In this document: in pieces, positions 27,553 to 36,496 of the stretch
Numbering within the stretch: the stretch's first letter is position 1
Layout of the letters: the number at the start of each line of letters is the position of its first letter
Translations under genes and position numbers: made by a program
Source of the DNA: Natrarchaeobius halalkaliphilus
Lineage (GTDB): Archaea > Halobacteriota > Halobacteria > Halobacteriales > Natrialbaceae
Assembly: GCF_003841485.1 (NCBI RefSeq)
Contig: NZ_REFY01000005.1
Location: 1 to 64,000 of the forward strand
DNA length: 64,000 nt
Direction: 5' to 3'
Notes under the pieces: generated by a model
The model's input: the letters and a program-made list of their open reading frames with translations, nothing else
Database searches by the model: none
Told to the model about the DNA's origin: nothing

Positions 27553-28707
27553 TCAGATCTCGAGCAGAACTTTGCCGTCGATCCGTTCCGACGCTCGTTC
27601 GAGTGCGGCTTCTGCGTTCGCTAACGGATAGGTCGTGGTCACGATCGGCAGGTTGTCGACGGAGCCCGATGCCATCATCCGGATAACGCGGGGATAGATA
27701 CGCTGACCGGTGTGGCCCTCCGAGCCGTAGATCTGTGCGGCCGATCCCTGGTACTTTCTGAGTGTGATTTCCGGATCCGATCCGGCGTTGCTGATGTGAA
27801 CGACGTTCGCTCCTTCCGCGAGGCTGTCTTCGATAGCGGGGTACGTCTGCTGGACGGCACCCGCCGTTTCGACGTGGACGTCCGCGCCCTCCCCCCCCGT
27901 CACCTCGTCGATCGTTTCGACTGGATCCCGTTCGATCGGGTTGTACACGTGCTCGAATCCGAGGTCGCGTGCGACGGCACGCCGTTCGTCTGACGGCTCG
28001 AAGGCGATCACCTCGCCCGCACCCGCGCCGCGGGAGACGTTCATCCCGGTAAGTCCGATCGGTCCCGCCCCGTGATAGACGTGGTAGTCACCGGGGAGGA
28101 TTCCGTCCGCTCGCCCGAACAGGCCGTGATACGTAATGGTCGCGGGTTCGATCGTCGCCGCCGCTTTCAAAAGCGCATCCTCGTCGTCGTAGGCCTGTCG
28201 GAGCGGGGAGACGTCCCAGCACAGCTTCTCCGGGACGGTAACGTACTCCGCGAACGCACCTGGTACGGTGAACCCCAGCTGCTCGAAGTACGTACAGTGG
28301 CCTGGACTCCCCTGTCGACACGCGTTACACCGCCCGCAGTAGTCGGTCACCTCCGAGGTGACGAGGTCGCCGTCCTCGAAGAGACGGACGTCCGACCCCG
28401 TTTCGACGACGCGACCGGAGAACTCGTGGCCGATCGTATTCGGAAACTTCGCGTACGCGGAGTAATGCATATAGCCGTCGTCGCCGCTCGCGACCATCGA
28501 CAGATCGCTCCCGCAGATGCCCGCGTATCGAACCTCGACGAGCACTTCCTCCGGACCCGGGGTCGGTCGCGGCCGTTCCTCGAGCGAGAGCGTTGGGTCG
28601 GTCCAGATCTTCGAGGCGTTCATCGCTCGGCCCGTTTGCTGTTCTCTGTCCGTGACGTCGTATTCGGGCTGTGGTTTCCAATCCGCGTCTACAACGAGAG
28701 CACGCAT
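27553..28707 (-). CDS. Zinc-dependent dehydrogenase resembling scyllo-inosose 3-dehydrogenase (IolM)
   Basis: A 384-residue zinc dehydrogenase with a long N-terminus typical of the Thermotoga TM0412/IolM group: MRALVVDADWKPQPEY, then NASKIW and DDGYMHY before KFPNTIGHEFSG. Catalytic zinc ligands are C65, H94 and E95; structural cysteines C124, C127, C130 and C138. The NAD motif is GAGPIG, and the C-terminal YGSEGHTGQRIYPRVIRMMASG also fits that group. IolM oxidises scyllo-inosose to a diketo-inositol. This assignment is from remembered family features and is the strongest single pointer to cyclitol catabolism. It is transcribed toward the transducer and away from the ABC importer. Confidence 0.83.
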   Translation of the reverse strand: MRALVVDADWKPQPEYDVTDREQQTGRAMNASKIWTDPTLSLEERPRPTPGPEEVLVEVRYAGICGSDLSMVASGDDGYMHYSAYAKFPNTIGHEFSGRVVETGSDVRLFEDGDLVTSEVTDYCGRCNACRQGSPGHCTYFEQLGFTVPGAFAEYVTVPEKLCWDVSPLRQAYDDEDALLKAAATIEPATITYHGLFGRADGILPGDYHVYHGAGPIGLTGMNVSRGAGAGEVIAFEPSDERRAVARDLGFEHVYNPIERDPVETIDEVTGGEGADVHVETAGAVQQTYPAIEDSLAEGANVVHISNAGSDPEITLRKYQGSAAQIYGSEGHTGQRIYPRVIRMMASGSVDNLPIVTTTYPLANAEAALERASERIDGKVLLEI

Positions 28708-28925
28708 AATCGTACCATCGAATCAAGACCGTTTGAATGTTGTCGTTCGCTGAGTGTACTTCGTGTCCGGTCTCTTTCGTTGGATAACCGCCTGTGATAG
28801 TGTTCACTTTTGACCGAACTTCCGATCGAAGACTGAATAATAACTGAAATACCTTTTCCTAACCATCAAAATTCCCGGTAAGACTCCACGATTTCGCCCT
28901 CTCTGTGTGTGACACCCTATCACAA

Positions 28926-28933
28926 CATTTATC
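28926..28933 (+). promoter_or_regulatory. TATA box of the first ABC importer operon
   Basis: CATTTATC is centred about 29 bases before the ATG at 28959, as expected for a leaderless haloarchaeal transcript. Confidence 0.5.
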
Positions 28934-28958
28934 ATGGTCGAATATAGAACATATTGTT

Positions 28959-30857
28959 ATGTCTGAGAGGACAGGCCACAGTGGTAATACACGACGAGGG
29001 GTACTGAAAAAGACAGGAGCTGCGATGGCAACCGTGCCGTTCCTGGCTGGCTGCGCCGAGGACGGCTCCGGTGATCCTGGAAACGGTAATGGAAACGGTG
29101 GTGGTGAAGGCTTCGAACAACCGGATAGTGACGAGATCATCGACGCGACGTGGACTCGTGGCATAAACGAGACCATCGACGACATGAGCTGGAACCCGCG
29201 GAGCATTACGCTCAGCCCGATCACGCAGTACGACCTGTACTCGGGGCTGTGGGTCTGGGACTACCTCGAGGGTGGACTCAGCGGCGAACTGGCCAGTAGC
29301 TGGGACATCGACGGCGACGAGGCCTGGGTCGAGTTTTACGACTCGTACTGGCACAACGGCGACCAGTTCACGACGGAGGACGTCGCGATGTCCTTCGACA
29401 TCATGTTCTGGCAGCAGATGAACGCGGGCGACCGGGAGGAACACCCGATCGAATCCTTCCACATCGAAGACGACACGTCCGCGCGAATCGTCTTCAGCGG
29501 TGATCACCCACCGGACTGGCAACACTGGGTCGACATGCCGTGGCGAGGATACGGTATTCTGTACGACAACCGAAACATCACCGGTGATTGGTACGATCAA
29601 CTGGATTCCGTCGATCCGGAATCCGACGATTTCGCGGAACTGTTCGACGATTTCACGACGACCGAGGACATCTACTCGCCCGAGGAAGGTGATTATCCCA
29701 TCGGCAACGGTCCGTTCCAGTACAAAGAACACACGGACACGTCCGTTACCTTCGAGCGGTTCGAGGACTACGCACACGCGGACACGATCAACTTTACGGA
29801 GACCAGGTGGGAATTCCACGACGACCGTGCGATGGCGTTCTTCGAGGGCGAAATCGACGAATCCCGTCACGGCGTTCCCCCAGAGCCGGAGGACATGCAC
29901 CTGATGCCCGACGACTACCAGCTCTACCGTGAAGGGAATCAGCGTGAAACGGACGTTACGTTCAACAACGGTGATGGCGTCCCCGGCGACGACCGTCCCG
30001 TCTACGACCGCGCCATCAGAGAGTCGATCAACTACCTGGTCGACAGAGACGAGTGGTCGGCAATCTTCGGTGAGATCTGGAGTCCGCTCGAAGAACCCGA
30101 GCATCCGATCCCCGAGGGAACCCTTCGGGAACAGCCCCAGGAGTTCCAGGACATGATCCACGACCTCGATCTGGTCAACCGGGAACACGACATCGATACC
30201 GCGATGGAGCGTGTCAACGACTCGGACAACTACTACTACGACGAGGACGAGGAGATGGTCATCTGTGAGAACGGTGACTACCACGTCGACGCGGGCGAGC
30301 AGGCTCACATCGAGATCCTCTCGCGTCAGGACATTCGTGCCGACATCTCCCAGTTGCTCAGTCAGTGGATGGAGGACTTCGGCTGGTCCGTCGATCGTTT
30401 CCCAGTGGACTCCGCGACCGAGTCCGAACGCCGTGAGAACGGGACGTTCGACATCAAGGTCAACACGAGTTCCTGTGAAACGGTTGGCGATCACGCCAGC
30501 GGTCCCGAGATCGAGACGTACGAGGACCGTATTCACTGGTCCAACCCGCTTCCCGTTCCGGAGGTCAACGACTGGGACGGCGAAATCGTCGGCTGGGACT
30601 ACATGGAAGCCTGGGACGAGCACGCCTCGCTCCCGGCGGACGCACCGATCGAAGAGTGGGGTCAGTACTACGTCGAAGCCTCGTGGGCGTGGAACTGGCT
30701 CTGCGGTCGATTCTTCAGCCTCGGTCGGACCGAGCCCGGAGCGATCCGCAACGATCAGTTTTCGATCGACGGCGACAGCACGCTGAACCACATCGACACG
30801 GCACCGAGCCACGGTATCCGATCGCCGGAAACGACGGTCTGGGCACGCGAAGAGTAG
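28959..30857 (+). CDS. Dpp/Opp-family substrate-binding lipoprotein
   Basis: A 632-residue extracytoplasmic solute-binding protein (SBP family 5). The N-terminus has a Tat-like signal NTRRGVLKKTG, a hydrophobic stretch and the lipobox LAGC, followed by a Gly/Asn/Glu linker. The body has SBP5 landmarks: YSGLWVWDYLEGGLSGELASSW, FTTEDVAMSFD, and IRESINYLVDRDEW. Despite the dipeptide name, archaeal members often carry oligosaccharides, and the neighbouring isomerase/epimerase gene supports a sugar-like ligand. It heads an importer set with two permeases and a fused ATPase. Confidence 0.93.
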   Translation: MSERTGHSGNTRRGVLKKTGAAMATVPFLAGCAEDGSGDPGNGNGNGGGEGFEQPDSDEIIDATWTRGINETIDDMSWNPRSITLSPITQYDLYSGLWVWDYLEGGLSGELASSWDIDGDEAWVEFYDSYWHNGDQFTTEDVAMSFDIMFWQQMNAGDREEHPIESFHIEDDTSARIVFSGDHPPDWQHWVDMPWRGYGILYDNRNITGDWYDQLDSVDPESDDFAELFDDFTTTEDIYSPEEGDYPIGNGPFQYKEHTDTSVTFERFEDYAHADTINFTETRWEFHDDRAMAFFEGEIDESRHGVPPEPEDMHLMPDDYQLYREGNQRETDVTFNNGDGVPGDDRPVYDRAIRESINYLVDRDEWSAIFGEIWSPLEEPEHPIPEGTLREQPQEFQDMIHDLDLVNREHDIDTAMERVNDSDNYYYDEDEEMVICENGDYHVDAGEQAHIEILSRQDIRADISQLLSQWMEDFGWSVDRFPVDSATESERRENGTFDIKVNTSSCETVGDHASGPEIETYEDRIHWSNPLPVPEVNDWDGEIVGWDYMEAWDEHASLPADAPIEEWGQYYVEASWAWNWLCGRFFSLGRTEPGAIRNDQFSIDGDSTLNHIDTAPSHGIRSPETTVWAREE

Positions 30858-30928
30858 CCACGGGACACGCTGTCCCGTACCACAACGTATAAGTATTAAA
30901 CTCTACGATTTACACTGACTAAAGGCAT

Positions 30929-31921
30929 ATGAACTGGTACTTGCAACGGACGATACAGATGTTGTTGACCGTCTATGTCGTGATTACGCTCACATTCGTT
31001 CTAACACGAATGTTACCTGGGAGCGCGATCGGGGTTCTCCGAGCACGACTGGAAGATGAGACGGATATGAGTTCGGCAGAGGTCGAAGCGGCGATCCAAC
31101 AATTCATCAATATTCATCCCGACGATCCGATACACATCGCCTACCGGGATTACATGCTCGCGACGTTACAGGGAGACCTCGGCCAGTCCATCTGGTACGG
31201 CAGAAGCGTCAACGAGATCGTTGCTGAAGCGATCCCCTGGACGCTGTTTATCGTGAGCTGGTCCCTCTTTATCGGATTCTTCGTTGGGATTATCCTCGGC
31301 TCGCTGATGGCGTACTACGAGGGTGGAAAGATCGACGTCGGTCTCACGACCTACGGGATGGTCGCTGGATCGATCCCCTACTATATCTTCGCCGTCTTCC
31401 TGTTGATCTTCCTCTCGTACCGAACGGGCATCTTTCCGACCTCGGGGCGAGTCGGAAACGTCGAACATGGATTCAACCTGGCGTTCATGGGGAGCGTCAT
31501 CCATCACGCGGCGTTACCGACCATCTCGATGATTCTCGCGGGATCGATCGCCTCGTTATCGATGCGTGGAAACAGTATCCGTGTCCTCGGATCGGATTAC
31601 CTCCGAGTTGCACGCCTTCGTGGACTCTCCAACAACACGATCATTAGCCAGTACGTTCTCCGGAACGCCGTTTTGCCGATGTATACCAGTTTCATGATCA
31701 AGATCGGCCAGATGTTCGGCGGCGTGATCATCCTCGAGATGATCTTCGGCTATCACGGCATGGGGTGGTTCATGGTCGAGTCCGTGGATACGCGTGATTA
31801 TCCGCTCATGATGGGCTGTTTCATGGTGATCACCATCGCGGTCGTGATCGCCCTCTTCCTCGCGGACCTCACCTATCCCAAGATCGATCCCCGAGTAACG
31901 ACCGAAAACGAGGAGCTATAG
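30929..31921 (+). CDS. ABC importer permease, DppB type
   Basis: A 330-residue inner permease with six membrane helices, an N-terminal TM preceding a periplasmic segment (RMLPGSAIGVLRARLEDE), and the EAA-like loop DYLRVARLRGLSNNTIISQYVLRNAV that contacts the ATPase. It belongs to the DppB/OppB group. A TATA-like TATAAGTATTAAA lies at 30888-30900, so it may have a promoter of its own besides read-through from the binding-protein gene 71 bases upstream. The DppC-type permease follows eight bases later. Confidence 0.94.
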   Translation: MNWYLQRTIQMLLTVYVVITLTFVLTRMLPGSAIGVLRARLEDETDMSSAEVEAAIQQFINIHPDDPIHIAYRDYMLATLQGDLGQSIWYGRSVNEIVAEAIPWTLFIVSWSLFIGFFVGIILGSLMAYYEGGKIDVGLTTYGMVAGSIPYYIFAVFLLIFLSYRTGIFPTSGRVGNVEHGFNLAFMGSVIHHAALPTISMILAGSIASLSMRGNSIRVLGSDYLRVARLRGLSNNTIISQYVLRNAVLPMYTSFMIKIGQMFGGVIILEMIFGYHGMGWFMVESVDTRDYPLMMGCFMVITIAVVIALFLADLTYPKIDPRVTTENEEL

Positions 31922-31928
31922 CACAACA

Positions 31929-33011
31929 ATGTCCAGAGAACATACCGATACGAACGATACTACGTCTGATACCGGAACGCCCGTCGCCGACGGCTCGGGT
32001 GCCCCTGCGAATCCACTCGACGTCCTAGAAACGGAGTCCGACGTTGACACCAGCTTTGGTACGACCCAGAAAATGAAAAAATACCTGCGGATCTACCTCT
32101 GGGAACCCTGGCAGGTCATGCGTCGCGACTGGCGCGCACTCGTTGGCATCTCGATTCTCTCTTCGTACATCATTATCGGCATTCTCGGCTGGTTGTTCCT
32201 CGAGCCCACTCGTATGGGTGACGGGCCGAACCAGCTTCCGTGGTTCCGATCGCTGGCACATCCGCTCGGGACGAACCTGTACGGCGTGGATCTGATGCGA
32301 GAGACGATCCACGCGATCCCGATGATCCTGAAAATGATGTTTGCAGGTGGTGTGTTCACCATCATCATGGGTACAGTCATCGGGACTGTCGCTGGCTACA
32401 AGGGTGGCACGGTCGACAAGGTACTGAGTACGATCACCGACGTGTTCATCAACATTCCCGGTCTCCCGCTCGTCATCGTTCTCGCCGTCGTGTTCACGCC
32501 CGAAAGCGCGTACGCACTCGGCATTCTGCTCACGATCGAGTACTGGGCCGGACTGGCTCGCGCGGTTCGGTCACAGGTTTTGCAGATCCGATACGACGAG
32601 TACACCGAAGCTTCACGAACGATCGGTCTTCCCACCGGTACGATCCTGTTGAAGGACGTGATTCCGCACCTCGCTCCGTACATCACGATCAGGTTCGTCT
32701 CCGCGATGCGAACAGTCCTCTTCTCGGCAGTTGGTCTCTACTTCATCGGTGTCCTTCCGGAAGGTGACACGAACTGGGGAATCATGCTGAGCAACGCCTA
32801 CAACAACGGCGCGATGTACCGGCCACAGCTTCTCCACTGGATTCTGATTCCGTCGATCGCGATCGTCGCCCTTTCGATCGGTATGATCTTGCTCTCACAG
32901 TCGCTCGACCGGGTGTTCAACCCACGCGTCCGTGAGAAACACAAAAAGGACGACGAGGAACTCCTCGAGGAAGAAGAGGACGTCGGTGGCAAAGGCCTGA
33001 CGCTCGGCTAA
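31929..33011 (+). CDS. ABC importer permease, DppC type
   Basis: A 360-residue permease with a cytoplasmic N-terminal extension of ~60 residues and six membrane helices. Features are WRALVGISIL, the DppC-like GTNLYGVDLMRETI, and the EAA loop YDEYTEASRTIGLPTGTILLKDVIPHL. The C-terminus is highly charged (KHKKDDEELLEEEEDVGG). It pairs with the DppB-type permease eight bases upstream. T-rich sequence after the stop suggests the end of the transcript, leaving the ATPase gene separate. Confidence 0.94.
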   Translation: MSREHTDTNDTTSDTGTPVADGSGAPANPLDVLETESDVDTSFGTTQKMKKYLRIYLWEPWQVMRRDWRALVGISILSSYIIIGILGWLFLEPTRMGDGPNQLPWFRSLAHPLGTNLYGVDLMRETIHAIPMILKMMFAGGVFTIIMGTVIGTVAGYKGGTVDKVLSTITDVFINIPGLPLVIVLAVVFTPESAYALGILLTIEYWAGLARAVRSQVLQIRYDEYTEASRTIGLPTGTILLKDVIPHLAPYITIRFVSAMRTVLFSAVGLYFIGVLPEGDTNWGIMLSNAYNNGAMYRPQLLHWILIPSIAIVALSIGMILLSQSLDRVFNPRVREKHKKDDEELLEEEEDVGGKGLTLG

Positions 33012-33017
33012 CGACTG

Positions 33018-33042
33018 CTTTTCTTATCATACTTTTTCTCGC
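33018..33042 (+). terminator. T-rich terminator after the permease genes
   Basis: CTTTTCTTATCATACTTTTT begins within ten bases of the stop and fits archaeal oligo-T termination. No strong hairpin. Confidence 0.4.
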
Positions 33043-33140
33043 TTCGTTTCGTTACCGATCGATCGAATCCCATCGTTCCCCCTTTTGAACGTTAGTCCAA
33101 AGAACGACACGTCTTAGTGGATCCACCGAGATGTCCGACT

Positions 33141-33926
33141 ATGCCATCAGTACCGACCGGATTCAAGGCGCTTCCGGAGCCTGACCTCCAGACCTCGTTC
33201 GAAAGGGCAGACGAGTACGAATTCGACTTTCTCGAGGTTCCACTCCACCCGTTAGCGGAGTGCCGAGAGATCGACGGCCGATCGGAGGACGTTCGCAAGG
33301 CTGCGGCGGACACCGGCGTCGACGTCGTCGCTCATCTGCCGCATAAGCCACGCGACATCGTCTGCGTCGCCTCCGCCCGCGAAGACCGCCGAACCACCGC
33401 GTTCGAGAACGTCGAGCGGTCCATCGAGACGGCGAGTGCGATCGGCGCGTCGAAAGCCGTTCTCCACCTCGAAGCACCGGAGACTCATCTCGCGGACGAC
33501 ACCGAACGAGAGCTGTTCGCCGTTCTCGACTCCCTTAGCGAATACGGTCGAACTCACGGCGTCGAAGTGTGTTACGAAAACCTCTCGAGGCGGTATCCAA
33601 CGCTCGCTGATTTCCCACAGCTACTCGAGCGTACGTCCGCTTCGATCACGCTCGATACGGGACACGCACGGGTCAACGGCTACAGCTCGCCGGAGATCGC
33701 GACGTTCGCCGGTCAACACGCCGGTCGCATCTCCCACGTTCATTTGAACGACACCCGTGGGAGGGCGGACGAACACCTTCCGTTCGGTTCGGGTACGATC
33801 GATTTCGAGTCGATCTTTGCGTCGTTGTTGGAGGGCGGATGGGACGGGACGATGACGACAGAGGTCAAAACTCACGACTTCGATTTCATCCGACTGGGAA
33901 AGGAGAAGCTGGACGAACTCATATAA
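33141..33926 (+). CDS. Sugar phosphate isomerase/epimerase-fold protein
   Basis: A 261-residue xylose-isomerase-like TIM barrel. Metal-site segments are FLEVPLHPL, VVAHLPH, VCYENLSRR, ITLDTGHARVNG, RISHVHLNDTRG and TTEVKTHD. It resembles IolE/IolI and endonuclease-IV-like epimerases. It lies between the permeases and the fused ATPase of the importer, so it likely acts on the imported compound or its product. The ATG at 33141 starts the fold; an upstream frame adds unconserved residues. It is the second such protein in the island and only distantly like the one at 21103. Confidence 0.87.
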   Translation: MPSVPTGFKALPEPDLQTSFERADEYEFDFLEVPLHPLAECREIDGRSEDVRKAAADTGVDVVAHLPHKPRDIVCVASAREDRRTTAFENVERSIETASAIGASKAVLHLEAPETHLADDTERELFAVLDSLSEYGRTHGVEVCYENLSRRYPTLADFPQLLERTSASITLDTGHARVNGYSSPEIATFAGQHAGRISHVHLNDTRGRADEHLPFGSGTIDFESIFASLLEGGWDGTMTTEVKTHDFDFIRLGKEKLDELI

Positions 33927-33937
33927 TATCCGATGGT

Positions 33938-34147
33938 TCAGCTTTTCTCTTCGGAGCCGTCGCTCGGAACGATCTTGTCGACCATGCTGATCTCGAAGTA
34001 GACCGTCCAGAAGACGGCGAAGACGAACGCTAACAGGAGGATCGTTACCCGATCGTTGATCCCGTATGCCATCGTGATGTAGGCTGCACTCAGAACGACA
34101 CCGTAGTTGTACAACAGCACGGACACGCTCGCCCACGTGATTTGCAT
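33938..34147 (-). CDS. Small two-helix membrane protein
   Basis: A 69-residue protein with two hydrophobic segments (residues ~10-27 and 34-52) and a charged tail DKIVPSDGSEEKS. It is not a member of a family I recognise. It runs opposite to its neighbours, inside an importer gene set, and starts divergently from the ATPase gene. Its amino-acid make-up is that of a real membrane protein rather than a shadow frame. It could be an accessory protein or unrelated. Confidence 0.55.
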   Translation of the reverse strand: MQITWASVSVLLYNYGVVLSAAYITMAYGINDRVTILLLAFVFAVFWTVYFEISMVDKIVPSDGSEEKS

Positions 34148-34248
34148 ACGTCCACATGCCGGGGCACCCCCTAAATCTTGTCGACCGAGATGCCCGTGCC
34201 TCGAACGACCTATCGAACCAGTGGCGAGTGGCGTGTCTGGAACGGTAA

Positions 34249-34258
34249 GAATATAATG
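34249..34258 (+). promoter_or_regulatory. TATA box of the fused ATPase gene
   Basis: GAATATAATG lies 29 bases before the ATG at 34283 and decides that start over upstream in-frame ATG and TTG codons. Confidence 0.5.
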
Positions 34259-34282
34259 ATCGAGAGCAGATACCTTGTTAGG

Positions 34283-36448
34283 ATGTCACAGCCTGCAATA
34301 GACCACACTGATCAGTCCCTCGATGAGGACGTCATTATGAGTGTGCGTGATGCGACCGTCAGCTTTGATATGAGTCGTGGTGAATCACGGGTCCTCGACA
34401 ACGTGAGTATGGATCTCCAGCGAAACGAGATCCTCGGCGTCGTCGGTGAGAGCGGATCCGGGAAATCGATGTTCGCCTCGGCGCTCCTCGATGCGATCGT
34501 CGAACCCGGTGAACTCCGCGGTGACGTGATATACAACCCCGAAAACGGCACGCCGTTCGACGTCACGGACCTCAGTGAAGAAGAGCTCAGAGAGTTCCGC
34601 TGGGAGTACGTCTCGATGGTGTTCCAGGGTGCGATGACGTCGTTTAACCCGGTTCGAACCATCAAAACCCATTTTGTCGAGACGCTGGTCGCTCACGATG
34701 CCCACGTCGAAGAGGGGTTAGAGCGAGCGCGGGACCTACTCGTCGACCTCCACCTCGATCCCGATCGCATTCTCGAGTCCTACCCTCACGAACTCAGCGG
34801 CGGCATGTCCCAGCGGGCGTTGATCGCGCTCAGCCTGGTACTGGAGCCGGAGGTGCTGGTCATGGACGAGCCGACGGCTGCACTCGATCTCTTGATGCAG
34901 CAATCTATTATCTCGCTGCTCAAAGACATTCAGCAGAAATACGATCTGACGATCGTCTTCATCACTCACGACCTTCCGCTGATCGCCGGAATGACCGATC
35001 GCCTCGCGGTTCTGTATGCGTTCGAATTTATCGAGGTCGGTCCGTCGATGGATATTCTTACCGGCTCTGTCCATCCGTATACCCGCGCGTTGTTGAAGTC
35101 GGCACCGAATCTGAAGATGCCACTCGACGAGATGCAGCCGATCGAAGGGAACGCGCCAGATCCGGTCAACGTCCCGGCCGGATGTTCGTACCACCCACGC
35201 TGTTCGCTGTCGACCGATCTCTGCGAAGCGGAGGACCCGGAGTTCTACGACGCGGGTGGCGAACAGGAAGTTTCGTGTCATCACTGGGAGGATGCGGCTG
35301 ATGCGGTCCCTCTGGACCTCACGAAGGCCGCCGAGGCGAGTACCGACTTCGCGAGCGGAAAGCAGTCCGGCGAAACGATCCTCTCGATGGACGACGTCGA
35401 GGTCCACTTCGAGGACGGTGGCAGCGGTATTCTTGGGAAGTTCTTCGATCCGCCACAGACGGTTCGTGCCGTCGACGGGATCTCGATCGACATCTCGGAC
35501 AACGACGTCTTCGTGTTGATCGGGGAGAGCGGCTGTGGGAAATCCACGCTCGGCAAAACGTCGGTCGGGATCCAGGAGCCGACCGGGGGAACGGTCGAGT
35601 TCAAAGGCCAGGACATCTGGATGGCACGGAAACGGCTCGGTGATATCGATATTCCGTGGGGCGATATCCGGCGGTCCCTCCAGATCATCCATCAGGATCC
35701 CGCGAGCTCGCTCAATCCGAACCGACGCGTCGAATCGCTGCTGGCCGATCCGTTCAAGCGCTGGCATCGCGACAAAAGCGAAGAGGCACGCCGAAACATC
35801 ATCCTGACGTTGCTCGAGCAAGTCGGGATGTCTCCACCGGAGGACTACATCGATCGGTATCCACACCAGCTCAGCGGCGGCGAGAAACAGCGCGTCGCAC
35901 TCATTCGAGCGTTTACGATGAATCCGGAGCTGATATTCGCTGACGAGCCGGTGAGCGCACTCGACGTCTCGCTCCGGGTCGAGATGATGAACCTCATGAT
36001 CTCGCTTCAGGACATGTTCGATACGTCGTTCCTGTTCGTCTCGCACAGTCTCGCGAACGCACGATACATCACTGGTCGAACTGGCGGACGTATCGGCGTC
36101 ATGTACCTTGGCGAACTGATCGAGGTCGGTCCACCGGAGAAAGTCATTCACGACCCACAGCATCCGTACACGCAAGCGCTACGCTGGGCCACTCCCGAGC
36201 TGACGATGTCGCTCGACAACGACGATGCGCCGATGCGGACGATCGACGTCCCCGACGCCACGAACCCGCCGTCGGGATGTCGATACCATACGCGATGCCA
36301 GTACGCCCGCGAGATCTGTACCAGCGAAAAGCCGTCGATGATGTGTGACGACGAAACCGGAGAGCGAAACGCGGCGTGTTTCCGCGTCGACGAGGAACAC
36401 GAATACTGGGACAGCGAGCCCGTGGAGGGCGTCGAACTCGAGGAATAA
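34283..36448 (+). CDS. Fused Dpp/Opp-type double ATPase
   Basis: A 721-residue protein joining two ABC ATPases in one chain. The N-half has Walker A GESGSGKS (near 54), signature LSGGMSQR and Walker B VLVMDEPTAALD; the C-half has Walker A GESGCGKS (near 414), signature LSGGEKQR (near 530) and Walker B LIFADEPVSALD. Each half ends with the Cys-containing OppD/F tail (CSYHPRCSLSTDLC; CRYHTRCQYAREIC) typical of this group; in some Opp ATPases these cysteines hold an iron-sulfur cluster. It replaces separate DppD and DppF and would energise the permeases at 30929-33011. The second importer in the window keeps two separate ATPases. Confidence 0.95.
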   Translation: MSQPAIDHTDQSLDEDVIMSVRDATVSFDMSRGESRVLDNVSMDLQRNEILGVVGESGSGKSMFASALLDAIVEPGELRGDVIYNPENGTPFDVTDLSEEELREFRWEYVSMVFQGAMTSFNPVRTIKTHFVETLVAHDAHVEEGLERARDLLVDLHLDPDRILESYPHELSGGMSQRALIALSLVLEPEVLVMDEPTAALDLLMQQSIISLLKDIQQKYDLTIVFITHDLPLIAGMTDRLAVLYAFEFIEVGPSMDILTGSVHPYTRALLKSAPNLKMPLDEMQPIEGNAPDPVNVPAGCSYHPRCSLSTDLCEAEDPEFYDAGGEQEVSCHHWEDAADAVPLDLTKAAEASTDFASGKQSGETILSMDDVEVHFEDGGSGILGKFFDPPQTVRAVDGISIDISDNDVFVLIGESGCGKSTLGKTSVGIQEPTGGTVEFKGQDIWMARKRLGDIDIPWGDIRRSLQIIHQDPASSLNPNRRVESLLADPFKRWHRDKSEEARRNIILTLLEQVGMSPPEDYIDRYPHQLSGGEKQRVALIRAFTMNPELIFADEPVSALDVSLRVEMMNLMISLQDMFDTSFLFVSHSLANARYITGRTGGRIGVMYLGELIEVGPPEKVIHDPQHPYTQALRWATPELTMSLDNDDAPMRTIDVPDATNPPSGCRYHTRCQYAREICTSEKPSMMCDDETGERNAACFRVDEEHEYWDSEPVEGVELEE

Positions 36449-36496
36449 CTCGACACCTTCGACTCTGACATCCCGGAAAATCCGTTGATTGGCGGT

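Noticed and set aside
28932-30812. 626-codon minus-strand frame opposite the binding-protein gene
   Set aside because: Complete overlap with a clear SBP5 gene on the + strand; Val/Arg/Asp-rich translation typical of antisense frames in high-GC haloarchaeal genes.
34736-36175. 479-codon minus-strand frame opposite the fused ATPase
   Set aside because: Antisense shadow of a well-supported ABC ATPase.
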